The notes under the pieces were generated by a model. The model made no database searches and was not told the origin of the DNA. It was given only the letters and a program-made list of their open reading frames with translations. A stretch of 64,000 nucleotides of DNA from Rhodopseudomonas palustris (GTDB lineage: Bacteria; Pseudomonadota; Alphaproteobacteria; Rhizobiales; Xanthobacteraceae), in the NCBI RefSeq assembly GCF_003226555.1, contig NZ_QKQS01000026.1, positions 285,377 through 349,376 of the forward strand, in the 5' to 3' direction. The translations under genes were made by a program, and so were the position numbers. Shown piece after piece: positions 46,191-56,225 of this stretch. How positions within the stretch are numbered: the stretch's first letter is position 1; each line of letters opens with the position of its first letter.

Positions 46191-47711
46191 TTAGAAGAAG
46201 CCGAGTGGGCCGGTGCCGTAGCTCACCAGCAGGTTCTTGGTGTGCTGATAATGATCGAGCATCATCTTGTGGGTCTCGCGCCCGATGCCCGACTGCTTGT
46301 AGCCGCCGAACGCGGCATGCGCCGGATAGGCATGGTAGCAGTTGGTCCATACCCGGCCGGCGGCGATCGCGCGTCCGAATCGATAGGCGCGAGTGCCGTC
46401 GCGCGTCCAGACACCGGCACCGAGACCGTATTGGGTGTCGTTGGCGATCGCGACCGCTTCGGCTTCGTCCTTGAAGGTGGTGACCGACACCACCGGGCCG
46501 AAGATCTCCTCTTGGAAGATCCGCATCTGGTTGTGGCCGCGAAACACGGTCGGATGCACGTAATAGCCGCCGGCGAGATCGCCGGGCAGCTCCGCACGTC
46601 CGCCGCCGGCCAGCAGCTCGGCGCCTTCGTGCCGGCCGATGTCGATGTAAGACAGGATCTTCTCGAGCTGTTCCTGCGAGGCCTGGGCGCCGATCATCGT
46701 GGCCGGGTCGCGCGGGTCGCCCTGCCGGATCGCGGCGACGCGGGCGAGTGCTCGCTCCATGAACCGCTCATAGATCGACTCCTGCACCAGCGCGCGGCTC
46801 GGGCAGGTGCACACTTCGCCCTGGTTGAGCGCGAACATCACGAAGCCTTCGATCGCCTTGTCGAAGAACGGATCGTCCTCGGCGGCGACGTCGCCAAAAA
46901 AGATGTTCGGCGATTTGCCGCCAAGTTCGAGCGACACCGGCACCAGATTCTCGCTGGCGTATTGCATGATCAGCCGGCCGGTCGAGGTCTCGCCGGTGAA
47001 GGCGATCTTGGCGATGCGCGGGCTGGAGGCCAACGGCTTGCCGGCTTCGACGCCGAAGCCGTTGACGATGTTGACGACGCCGGGCGGCAAAAGATCGCCG
47101 ACCAGTTCGGCCCATACCAAGATCGAGGCGGGAGTCTGTTCGGCCGGCTTGAGGACCACGCAGTTGCCGGCGGCGAGTGCCGGCGCCAGCTTCCACGCCG
47201 CCATCAGCAGCGGGAAGTTCCACGGAATGATCTGACCGACGACGCCGAGCGGCTCGTGGAAGTGATACGCAATGGTGTCGTGGTCGATCTCCGAGATCGA
47301 ACCTTCCTGCGCGCGCAACGCACCTGCGAAGTAACGGAAGTGATCGATCGCGAGCGGTAGGTCGGCGGCGCGCGTCTCGCGGATCGGCTTACCATTGTCG
47401 AGCGTCTCGGCGATCGCTAGCAGATCGAGATTGGCTTCCATCCGATCAGCGATGCGATTGAGAATGAGTGACCGTTCTGTTGTTGTGGTTTTCGCCCAGC
47501 CGGAGCTCGCTGTGTGCGCCGCATCGAGCGCGAGTTCGACGTCCTCCTTCTGTGAACGCGGGATTTCAGTCAGTTTGGCGCCGGTGATCGGCGTGGTGTT
47601 GTCAAAGTAGCGTCCGTCGATCGGTTCCACCCAGCGACCGCCGATAAAATTGCCATAGCGAGTTTTGAACACCGTGCTGGCGTCCGGATGCATCGTTGTG
47701 ATGAGGTTCAT
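46191..47711 (-). CDS. NAD-dependent aldehyde dehydrogenase (AcoD/ExaC-like)
   Basis: This 506-residue class I/II-type ALDH opens with [19 protein letters not shown], carries the glutamate box [10 protein letters not shown] and the catalytic cysteine in [11 protein letters not shown], and ends with [12 protein letters not shown]. Resemblance is to the acetaldehyde/ethanol-oxidation enzymes AcoD and ExaC. The ATG at 47711 is chosen because GGAGGAAGCC directly precedes it; an earlier frame start is less likely. A -24/-12 element lies about 37 bases upstream of the ATG, and an AcoR-like activator is divergently encoded, so induction by a small alcohol, aldehyde or diol is likely. Confidence 0.94.
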   Translation of the reverse strand: MNLITTMHPDASTVFKTRYGNFIGGRWVEPIDGRYFDNTTPITGAKLTEIPRSQKEDVELALDAAHTASSGWAKTTTTERSLILNRIADRMEANLDLLAIAETLDNGKPIRETRAADLPLAIDHFRYFAGALRAQEGSISEIDHDTIAYHFHEPLGVVGQIIPWNFPLLMAAWKLAPALAAGNCVVLKPAEQTPASILVWAELVGDLLPPGVVNIVNGFGVEAGKPLASSPRIAKIAFTGETSTGRLIMQYASENLVPVSLELGGKSPNIFFGDVAAEDDPFFDKAIEGFVMFALNQGEVCTCPSRALVQESIYERFMERALARVAAIRQGDPRDPATMIGAQASQEQLEKILSYIDIGRHEGAELLAGGGRAELPGDLAGGYYVHPTVFRGHNQMRIFQEEIFGPVVSVTTFKDEAEAVAIANDTQYGLGAGVWTRDGTRAYRFGRAIAAGRVWTNCYHAYPAHAAFGGYKQSGIGRETHKMMLDHYQHTKNLLVSYGTGPLGFF

Positions 47712-47747
47712 GGCTTCCTCCCGTTTGTTTGAAGCGGATGGAACTAC

Positions 47748-47762
47748 GCACAACCTGTGCCA
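47748..47762 (-). promoter_or_regulatory. Sigma54 (RpoN) -24/-12 promoter for the ALDH/ADH pair
   Basis: Read on the minus strand, TGGCACAGGTTGTGC has the conserved GG and GC spaced by exactly 10 bases, with a perfect TGGCAC -24 box and one mismatch (GTGC for TTGC) at -12. It lies 36 bases upstream of the aldehyde dehydrogenase ATG, leaving a leader of about 25 bases. The divergent gene encodes a sigma54-dependent activator with intact GAFTGA, which supports the call. Confidence 0.75.
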
Positions 47763-47909
47763 AGGATCGCACAGCCAGCGGCGATCGCGCTTGCGAACTG
47801 ATCAGTTCGTTGAAAAGGCTGGGAGGATTCTAGATCCGGCGAGGGCAGCGCCTGGTGGTGATCTCTAGACAGCACCTCCGGCTGCGTGTGATAATTGCAG
47901 CAGTTGGAC

Positions 47910-47923
47910 GCAACACCTGTTGC
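47910..47923. promoter_or_regulatory. GCAACA-CC-TGTTGC palindrome, candidate activator site
   Basis: Six-base perfect arms flank CC in the 239-base divergent region, about 150 bases upstream of the -24/-12 element. This is a normal enhancer distance for a sigma54 activator. A TTGCAG direct repeat at 47895 and 47920 overlaps it. It is also 27 bases before the regulator's own ATG, so autorepression is possible. Confidence 0.5.
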
Positions 47924-47950
47924 AGAATCCAACACTCCGAGGATCCGCCC

Positions 47951-49837
<1,887 letters not shown>

Positions 49838-49860
49838 GGCGCTGCGCGGGCGACGGATCG

Positions 49861-51258
49861 TCAACCCGCCGCCACCCAGTTGCCGTGGAAGCCGTCGGGA
49901 ATACGATGGCCGAGTTGCACCAGGGCGATCGGGCCGGCCGCAATATCGGTCGCGTTGAAAACGGCGAGATCGCTGCGGTTCTCGCAGCCGCGCCACACCA
50001 CTGCGAGCAGCCAGCCGTCGGCCTCGCCTGAGTCTTTGCTCCGCGGCACGAACACCGGCTCGCCGATGGTGTCACCGATCGGCAAGAAGTAGCGTGCGCG
50101 GCGTTCGCCGTTGCTGCCGACGTGCACGAGGCCGGACAGCACATCGGGCGCTTCCGGATTCATGCAGGCGTACCAGCCGTGGCCGCTGCGCAAGCCGGCG
50201 TGGCGTTCATCGATCCGCGGAAATTCACCATTGATGTCGTCGAGGTAGGTGCGCTGGAAGCTGTCGCTGCGGCCGGCGAGGTCGAACGTCCAACGGCACA
50301 GCCGGGCGCGCGCTTTGTCCGGATCGGTCGGACGGCCGTTCGTATCGGTGAAGAACGGCGGCGCTTCCGACTGCATCACGTCGGCGATGATCGTGTTGCC
50401 CTCGTCCCAGGCGTTCATGACGTGGAACACGAAGCACGGCTCGCTGCGAAACCAACGGATGTCGCGGACGCCGCCGCTGCGCGGCATCACGCCGACATAG
50501 GATCCCTTGCGTGGCTCCCAGGCGTAAGGCGGCTTGCCGCGCACTGCGCGCCAGATGCTGCCGGTGAGCGGCAAAATCGGAAACAGCACATGCTTTTCGG
50601 TGACGATGAAATCGTGCACCATCGCCGAGTACGGCGCCTTGAAGCGCTCCAGCCGCGTCAGCCGTCCCGAGGCATCGATCGCGCCGTGCATCATGCCGCG
50701 GCCGAGCGGCCGGCCGACATTGTAACCGAAGAACAGCATTTCTCCGGTCACCGGATCGATCTTCGGATGCGCCGTGAATGGCCCCTGCAGCGCGCCGCCA
50801 TAGTCGCAATAGCCGCGCGTCTCCAGCGTGTCCGGCTCGATCTGCATCGGCAGATGCGCTTCCTCCAGCGCCAGCAGCCGGCCGGCGTGATACACTATGT
50901 TGGTGTTGGCGACGTTGCCGTCGCGTGGCGTCGAGGCCGGAGCATCCTTCAGCCGCATATTGAATTCGCCGTAGAGCGGCCGGCCGGCTGCGTGCTCGGC
51001 TAGCCATTTCGGCGTCCGCACCCAGCGGTTACGATACGACGCGCGGCCATCCTCCAGATGGAATGCGTGCAGCATGCCGTCGCCAAAGAACCAATGCGCA
51101 TTCGGCGAGACGAATTGCGGGTTGGCGCCGTTACGGTACAGCGTGCCATTCAGCTCGCGCGGCAGCTCGCCCTTGATCGCGAGAAACGGCGCGTCGCATT
51201 CCATCGGGATCGGCGCGATGTTGTCCCAGGTCGTCGGGACGCCTCTCACCTGCAGCAT
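49861..51258 (-). CDS. Carotenoid oxygenase / lignostilbene dioxygenase family
   Basis: This 465-residue RPE65-type enzyme should cleave a conjugated double bond with non-haem iron. The four iron histidines are seen in TAHPKIDP, SAMVHDFIV, CFVFHVMNAWDEG and DGFHGNWV. The opening NGTLYRNGANPQFVSPNAHWFFGDGMLHAFHLEDG is characteristic. Substrates could be carotenoids (R. palustris makes spirilloxanthin-series pigments) or stilbene-type lignin dimers. Sequence alone does not decide. GGAGG lies upstream of the ATG. It is convergent with the AcoR-like gene and the first gene after the VWA cluster on the minus strand. Confidence 0.93.
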   Translation of the reverse strand: MLQVRGVPTTWDNIAPIPMECDAPFLAIKGELPRELNGTLYRNGANPQFVSPNAHWFFGDGMLHAFHLEDGRASYRNRWVRTPKWLAEHAAGRPLYGEFNMRLKDAPASTPRDGNVANTNIVYHAGRLLALEEAHLPMQIEPDTLETRGYCDYGGALQGPFTAHPKIDPVTGEMLFFGYNVGRPLGRGMMHGAIDASGRLTRLERFKAPYSAMVHDFIVTEKHVLFPILPLTGSIWRAVRGKPPYAWEPRKGSYVGVMPRSGGVRDIRWFRSEPCFVFHVMNAWDEGNTIIADVMQSEAPPFFTDTNGRPTDPDKARARLCRWTFDLAGRSDSFQRTYLDDINGEFPRIDERHAGLRSGHGWYACMNPEAPDVLSGLVHVGSNGERRARYFLPIGDTIGEPVFVPRSKDSGEADGWLLAVVWRGCENRSDLAVFNATDIAAGPIALVQLGHRIPDGFHGNWVAAG

Positions 51259-51290
51259 ATCGTCGGCCTCCTCGTCATCGCCGCAAGTCG

Positions 51291-52667
51291 TCAGTCGAGT
51301 GCGAGCAGCCGTCCGAACGGCTGCACCGCGTGGGCATGTTCCTGGGGCACCGCCCAGATCACCGGCCAGCGCGGCTTGAACTCCGCCGGGCCTTCGAGGT
51401 CGGTCAGCACCACGGTGATGTCGGGCTTGTGGCGGTCGGCCTCGGTCAGCAACGGCGTGAAATTGGTGCCGCCGCCGCCGGCAAATTCGATCTCACTGAG
51501 CACGAAGCGTCGGCCCGGCTCGAAGAACTCGACCTGCCGCACCCGCTCGTCGCCGATGATCAGCACCAAACCGGCTTCCTGGCGCCGGATGATGGTTTCG
51601 ATCTCGGTCGCGAAGCGCTGCATCAGCTGATCGTCGATCGAGCCGGAAACGTCGATGATCAGCGCCAGCCGCGGCTCGTTCTTGGTCGGCGAGAAGCCCG
51701 GCTCGAACGGCATCCGATGATTGCCGGCGCGGCCCTGATTGGCGATGTAGGAACGGGTCGGGCGCGACCAAGTGAGCGCCGGCTTGCGGGCGAGGCCGCG
51801 CGCGAGCTGCACCCGCAGCACCTGCGTCCACGGCGTCCGACTGTGCGGCAGATCAGCGATCAGCGCGCGCAGCATCGAGAATGCGCCGTCCCCGGCATGG
51901 CCGCGCAGGATGCGCTCGCTCCATTCGCGCGCCAGCTCTGCCTCGTGTTCGGGGGCTGACTGAGCCTCGGGGTTCGGCACCAGGTCGCGAGCGCCGCCGG
52001 CGCCGAGCGCTCGCACCTTGGCGGAGCGGGCACCGTCGCCGCGCTGGGCGTTCTCGCTCTGCGAGGCGCCGGATTGCGATTGCGCTTGGTCCTTGCCGCC
52101 GGAGCCGGACGAATCTGGCTTTGATCCCTGCTGCGATTGCTGGCCGGACTGCTGCTTGCCGCTGCTGCCGTCGTCGCGGTCGTCGATCGCGCGGTACAGC
52201 TTCTCGACGTCCCATTCGAGCAGCGCCGATTCCGGCTGCTGCTCGCGGCCGAGCGCCTTGAACACGATCTGTTCGAGCATCACCGCATTGTCCGGCAAGT
52301 GCAGCCAGCTCAGATGCGCCAGCGTGGTGTTGACGATGGCGTCGGCACAGACGTTGAAGAGTTCGAGGTCGACGTCGCCCTGGGTGCGCTGAAGCTCGAC
52401 GAAGCGCTGCGAGTGGCGGAGCGCGATATGCAGCACCTCGTGCGCCACGACGCCCACCTGGTCGGGCAGCGGCAGTCGTTCGAACGCGGCGCTGTAGTAC
52501 ACCGTCGTGCCGTCGGTCACCGCCGCAGGAGCTTCCGCAGGTGTGTCGTCCGGCAAGTCGCGATGCTGCACCCACAGCGCTAGCCCGCCGGTCGAGGGCG
52601 CGAACTCCACCATGCGCTGGATCGCGCGCGTGCCGCGATGGCTATACGGCCCGCCGGGCTCAGGCAT
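51291..52667 (-). CDS. DUF2201-like metallopeptidase/VWA protein
   Basis: This 458-residue protein combines an N-terminal putative zinc-metallopeptidase motif HEVLH (76-80, in VGVVAHEVLHIALRH) with a Gln/Ser/Gly-rich hinge (SSGKQQSGQQSQQGSKPD, about 170-215). A C-terminal VWA-like domain carries DVSGSID near residue 339 and GGGGTNFTPLL. It overlaps the AAA gene's stop by eight bases and is presumably its client. The combination is a known MoxR-type pairing whose substrates are unknown. Whether the HExxH really catalyses peptide hydrolysis needs a third zinc ligand I cannot place. Confidence 0.87.
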   Translation of the reverse strand: MPEPGGPYSHRGTRAIQRMVEFAPSTGGLALWVQHRDLPDDTPAEAPAAVTDGTTVYYSAAFERLPLPDQVGVVAHEVLHIALRHSQRFVELQRTQGDVDLELFNVCADAIVNTTLAHLSWLHLPDNAVMLEQIVFKALGREQQPESALLEWDVEKLYRAIDDRDDGSSGKQQSGQQSQQGSKPDSSGSGGKDQAQSQSGASQSENAQRGDGARSAKVRALGAGGARDLVPNPEAQSAPEHEAELAREWSERILRGHAGDGAFSMLRALIADLPHSRTPWTQVLRVQLARGLARKPALTWSRPTRSYIANQGRAGNHRMPFEPGFSPTKNEPRLALIIDVSGSIDDQLMQRFATEIETIIRRQEAGLVLIIGDERVRQVEFFEPGRRFVLSEIEFAGGGGTNFTPLLTEADRHKPDITVVLTDLEGPAEFKPRWPVIWAVPQEHAHAVQPFGRLLALD

Positions 52668-53769
52668 CTGCGGCTTCCAATTGTCGGCGGCCGGCGTAGC
52701 TGGCGTAGGCCGGACTGTCGAGGATCGCGGCTTCGAGGCCGTTCTCCAGGCCGCGCTGCATCAATAGCTCCATTGCCAGCGTCTGCGCTTCGCGGACCGG
52801 CAGCGGCACGGCGCTGCGGATGTCAGGTAATTGCTCGATGATCTCCAGCGCCCGCGCGAGCGTGTCCTTGTCGGTGCAGGCGGCGAGCAGCCCGTACAGC
52901 ATGCCGTACAGCGCATCGAGCGACTTCGGCAGCAGCGCCGCGGTCTCCGGGCCCGGACGCGCCGCGAGCAGCTTGAGCACGTCGGTGCCGGCCTGGATCT
53001 CGCGCAGCACGCCGAAGAACTCCGCGGCATTGGCGGCGCCGATCCGTCCCTGTACGAACAGCCGCTTGGCGTGATCCGACAAGGCGGATTTCAGCACGTT
53101 GCTGATGTCCTCCCAGCCACGCGGGCTGGCGCCGATCAGATGATCACCGGCGAGCTGCGCCTGGGTGTCGTCGAGCTTGTCGGGGCGGATCTTCAGATAT
53201 GCCATCACTTCGGGCGCGAAGTCGTGGGCCATGGCGTGGCCGAGGAAGGCGTCGATCGCCGTCTGGACGTTGAAGTGGAACATGCGGTCGGCGAGCGCAG
53301 TGCCCATGTCGTGGCTGATCGCGCCGTGGAAGCTGGCGTTGCCCGCGGCCACCACCTGCCACCCGTCGGGCAAATGATAATTGCCGACGCGGCGATCGAG
53401 GATCAGCGAATAGGCCGAAATCTGCAGCCGCTGATCGGCGGCCGTGAGTTCGTCGAGAAACAACACGCCCTCGGGCTGGTCGCGCGACGGCAGGAACTCC
53501 GGCGGAAACCACACCGTCTTGGCCAGGTTCTCGTCCGCATAGATCGCACCGCGGATGTCGACCGGCTCGATCGTGGTCAGCCGCAGATCGATCAGCGGCA
53601 CCTGATAATGCGCCGCGATCTGGCGCACGATCGACGATTTGCCGACACCGCGCGTGCCCCACAGCATCGACGCCCGCCGCCGCAGTGTCGGGTCGGCGTA
53701 TTGCTCGATCAGAGCGGCCTTGGCGGCAGCGATCGAGACCGGGGGGATGTTCATCGGGTTGCCGTGCAT
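52660..53769 (-). CDS. MoxR-like AAA+ ATPase paired with DUF2201 protein
   Basis: This 369-residue AAA+ ATPase has Walker A GTRGVGKS at 38-45, Walker B GVLFLDEL at 101-108 and sensor 1 VVAAGN. Further signs are RAMFHF-type arginine-finger context (ALADRMFHFNV) and a C-terminal helical lid (HLIGASPRGWEDISNVLKSAL). It differs from the MoxR at 26055-27059 in all signatures, so it is a separate subfamily. It overlaps the downstream VWA gene and follows the 347-residue gene by 18 bases. It probably remodels or loads the VWA/metallopeptidase partner. Confidence 0.9.
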   Translation of the reverse strand: MHGNPMNIPPVSIAAAKAALIEQYADPTLRRRASMLWGTRGVGKSSIVRQIAAHYQVPLIDLRLTTIEPVDIRGAIYADENLAKTVWFPPEFLPSRDQPEGVLFLDELTAADQRLQISAYSLILDRRVGNYHLPDGWQVVAAGNASFHGAISHDMGTALADRMFHFNVQTAIDAFLGHAMAHDFAPEVMAYLKIRPDKLDDTQAQLAGDHLIGASPRGWEDISNVLKSALSDHAKRLFVQGRIGAANAAEFFGVLREIQAGTDVLKLLAARPGPETAALLPKSLDALYGMLYGLLAACTDKDTLARALEIIEQLPDIRSAVPLPVREAQTLAMELLMQRGLENGLEAAILDSPAYASYAGRRQLEAADA

Positions 53770-53787
53770 CGATCGTGTCCTCGCTCG

Positions 53788-54831
53788 TCAGGTCGTCTGC
53801 GCTTCCATCTGTGATGGAGCGGCCTCAGGCTCCGGCAGCCACGTCGCCTTCCAGCGCCGCGGCAGTGGCGGAATTTCCAGCGACGGCGTCTCGCGCATCC
53901 CGAACGCGCCGAACATCAGCAGCGGCGGTGCGCCCATCAGGAGTAGGTTGAAGATCGAATCCTGGGGCACGTCGATCAGCGTCAGGCTGGCCGCACCGGC
54001 GATCAGGCCGCCGAAAAACAGCGCCGGGATCGCGCGGCGGAAGGTCACCTTCCAACGCGCGCCGCGCAGCGTCTCGTAGTAGGCGGCCGGCGGTCGCGTC
54101 AGGGTGCGGGCGAGATGCGCGACGGTGCGCTCGAGCGCAGCCTCCACTCGCGGGCTCCGCTCCGGCTCCTGGCCGCGCACCTGGACCTTGCCGGTGAAGC
54201 CGGCCTTGCTCTTGCGCAGCGGCGACCATGCCCAGCCGATCACCGCGAGCAGATCCTCCGGAAGAGGTACGCCTTGCGTGCGCGGGGTGATGTCGATCTC
54301 GGCCGGATAGCCGCGCACCTGCGCGCCGCGCAACACTACGCGGAAGCCAGCGACCTCGGCTTCGCCGCGCAGCAACACGCGCTGCACCGTGGCGTCACCC
54401 ACCTGTGGCGTCTTGCTTGCGGTGAGGCGATAGCTCAGCGCGATCACCGTGCCTTCGACCGTCCGAAATTGCTGTTGCGGCAGCACCGTCTGGATTCGCT
54501 GCAGCAGGCGATCGATATCGTCGCCTTGGGTCTCGAGCGTTGCCGCCAGGCCGTTCGCCAATGTCAGGTTTCGAATCAGAACATGCTGGCCGGGGCGCGA
54601 GCTGTCGAGCTGCAGCAGCTCGGTGGCATCGATGCCGCCCTGACCTGCTTCATCGTGCATCACCGGCTTGAACATCAGCCGCCGGGCAATCCGGTCGGTG
54701 GCGGCGAGGTCGACCTGATAGCCGCGCCGCGTAAACGGCTGCACCAGAGAGAGGATCTCGTGGTGGGTAAGCGGATGAATCGGCGTCGCGTCAGTGTCGG
54801 CAGGTCCGGTGAGAAGCTGTGCGTAGTTCAT
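53788..54831 (-). CDS. Unknown protein with two C-terminal membrane helices, AAA/VWA module partner
   Basis: I do not recognise this 347-residue protein. Its N-terminal 260 residues are soluble-looking (PLTHHEILSLVQPFTRRGYQVDLAATDR, DDIDRLLQRIQTVLPQQQF, RRGEAEVAGFRVV-type beta-rich region). They are followed by two hydrophobic segments (IPALFFGGLIAGAASLTLI and IFNLLLMGAPPLLMFGAFG) and a short cytoplasmic tail. It leads the leftward three-gene run with the AAA ATPase and VWA protein, 18 bases apart. The run is compact, so the product is likely a membrane platform for that complex. Upstream lies an inverted repeat at 54945-54989. Confidence 0.75.
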   Translation of the reverse strand: MNYAQLLTGPADTDATPIHPLTHHEILSLVQPFTRRGYQVDLAATDRIARRLMFKPVMHDEAGQGGIDATELLQLDSSRPGQHVLIRNLTLANGLAATLETQGDDIDRLLQRIQTVLPQQQFRTVEGTVIALSYRLTASKTPQVGDATVQRVLLRGEAEVAGFRVVLRGAQVRGYPAEIDITPRTQGVPLPEDLLAVIGWAWSPLRKSKAGFTGKVQVRGQEPERSPRVEAALERTVAHLARTLTRPPAAYYETLRGARWKVTFRRAIPALFFGGLIAGAASLTLIDVPQDSIFNLLLMGAPPLLMFGAFGMRETPSLEIPPLPRRWKATWLPEPEAAPSQMEAQTT

Positions 54832-54944
54832 TCCGTCAGCAACCTCCGCAATTGAAGCCCTCCTGGCGCTGTCCGATGCGGAAGCTGCGCCGGGAATCGC
54901 GTTCCATGGATCGCGTAGGCTATAGTTTCTTCAACTGCGAGGCG

Positions 54945-54989
54945 AACGCAACTCACGCTGTTGTTGATCATGATCTGCGGAGTTGCGTT
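54945..54989. promoter_or_regulatory. Ten-base inverted repeat upstream of AAA/VWA module
   Basis: AACGCAACTC at 54945-54954 pairs perfectly with GAGTTGCGTT at 54980-54989, with a 25-base spacer. It lies 114 bases upstream of the 347-residue gene and just beyond the end of the alpha/beta hydrolase (stop at 55005). It may be an operator for the module or a weak end signal for the hydrolase transcript. Confidence 0.4.
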
Positions 54990-55004
54990 GCGCATGCGCC
55001 AGCC

Positions 55005-56000
55005 TCACGCTGAATGAACCAAGGTTGGCTTATTGGCATCGCTCGGCTGCAGTTCGGTCAGGAACTTCTCATACGAAGATACCACCTGATCCAGCACTTC
55101 GAAGTGCGGGAACGCGCCAGTATCGAACTGCACGATGGTCCAGTTTGAACGGCCGGCGACGCGGCTTTTGTGCCGATAATCGACGAAGTCGCCGCGCACG
55201 CCGTGCGCCATCCACACCGGCAGCCGGAGCTGTTCGTAGACGTTGAGGATGTCGGTGCTGAACATGAAGCCGGCCACGAAGTAATACGGCGCATGGCGGG
55301 CGCCGGGCTGATGCGTGGTGGCGTAGTCGTAGTCGACCATCGGCTCGTCGATGTTCTTCGAGCCCCACGCCTTCTCCAGGAATTTGCGGATCACCGGCCG
55401 GGCGGTGAGCATCTTGAAGAAGCCCCGGTCCCACAGCTTGACGCGCAATACGTCGATGATCCACGAGCGACCGCGGGTGCCGGGGGTGCGTGCGTCGCGC
55501 GCCTTGCCTTCGAAGCCGGTCGGGCTGATCAAGCCGAGCGAGCGAAACGCCTGCGGCGTTTCGGTGGCTGCGCGGGCGAGGAATTCACTGGCCAGCGACA
55601 GCGCCAGCGCGTCGATCGGCTGCTCCCCATGGATGCGGCGGATCTGCTCGACCGCTGCATGCACCGCGTCGGTCATCATCCGCGCGGTGTATTCGCGGTC
55701 GTCGCGATCAGACTGACCGAAGCCCGGCAGGTCAATCGCATACACCGGGCGATGCTGCGCGTAGTAATCATACAGGGGCTTGACCTCGTAGGCCGAGCCC
55801 GCGGCGTTGATGCTGTGGATCAGCAGCAGGGGCGTGCCGCTGCCGTCCGGTTTCGTGTCGCCCGCGGCATAGACGGCGAGCCGTCCAACCACGCTGGTAA
55901 TGTCGGTTCGCGCGCCGGCCACCGGATTGGCGAGACTTGCTCGCGCATGATTCTGCTTGATGCGCCCTGCATCGATTGTTTGTCCACTGACCAACGGCAT
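55005..56000 (-). CDS. Alpha/beta hydrolase with atypical nucleophile elbow
   Basis: This 331-residue alpha/beta-hydrolase-fold protein has the oxyanion region LLLIHSINAAGS (HSIN instead of HGxx), DLPGFGQSDRDDREYT and a candidate catalytic His in GAFPHFEVLDQV. The usual GxSxG elbow reads A-L-S-L-A with Ser135, so Gly is replaced by Ala at both flanks. The serine and histidine remain, so activity is possible, though the elbow is unusual. The ATG at 56000 (MPLVSGQTIDAG) has AGAGAGG six bases upstream. It is codirectional with M81 upstream and the AAA/VWA module downstream. Confidence 0.85.
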   Translation of the reverse strand: MPLVSGQTIDAGRIKQNHARASLANPVAGARTDITSVVGRLAVYAAGDTKPDGSGTPLLLIHSINAAGSAYEVKPLYDYYAQHRPVYAIDLPGFGQSDRDDREYTARMMTDAVHAAVEQIRRIHGEQPIDALALSLASEFLARAATETPQAFRSLGLISPTGFEGKARDARTPGTRGRSWIIDVLRVKLWDRGFFKMLTARPVIRKFLEKAWGSKNIDEPMVDYDYATTHQPGARHAPYYFVAGFMFSTDILNVYEQLRLPVWMAHGVRGDFVDYRHKSRVAGRSNWTIVQFDTGAFPHFEVLDQVVSSYEKFLTELQPSDANKPTLVHSA

Positions 56001-56225
56001 CTGCGACCTCTCTTGAATTGGAGCGAACCGTCGAGCCAATCGCGTGAAGCCGCGAAGGTTCCACGTTGCGTGCGGCTTCGGCGCGCCAAATACAAAAGTG
56101 GTACTCACATACAATGCGGCGCGCCTGGATCGACTCATCCATGCATGATAGTCGAACCGCGGGCTGGTGCGATGACGAGGGCAGTAGCGTCAGCGCGAGT
56201 TGACGTCAGTCGATCATGGAAGTTG

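Noticed and set aside
54964-54977. TTGAT-CATG-ATCTG as an FNR-type site in the spacer of the inverted repeat
   Set aside because: Only the left half-site matches; the right half has two mismatches.
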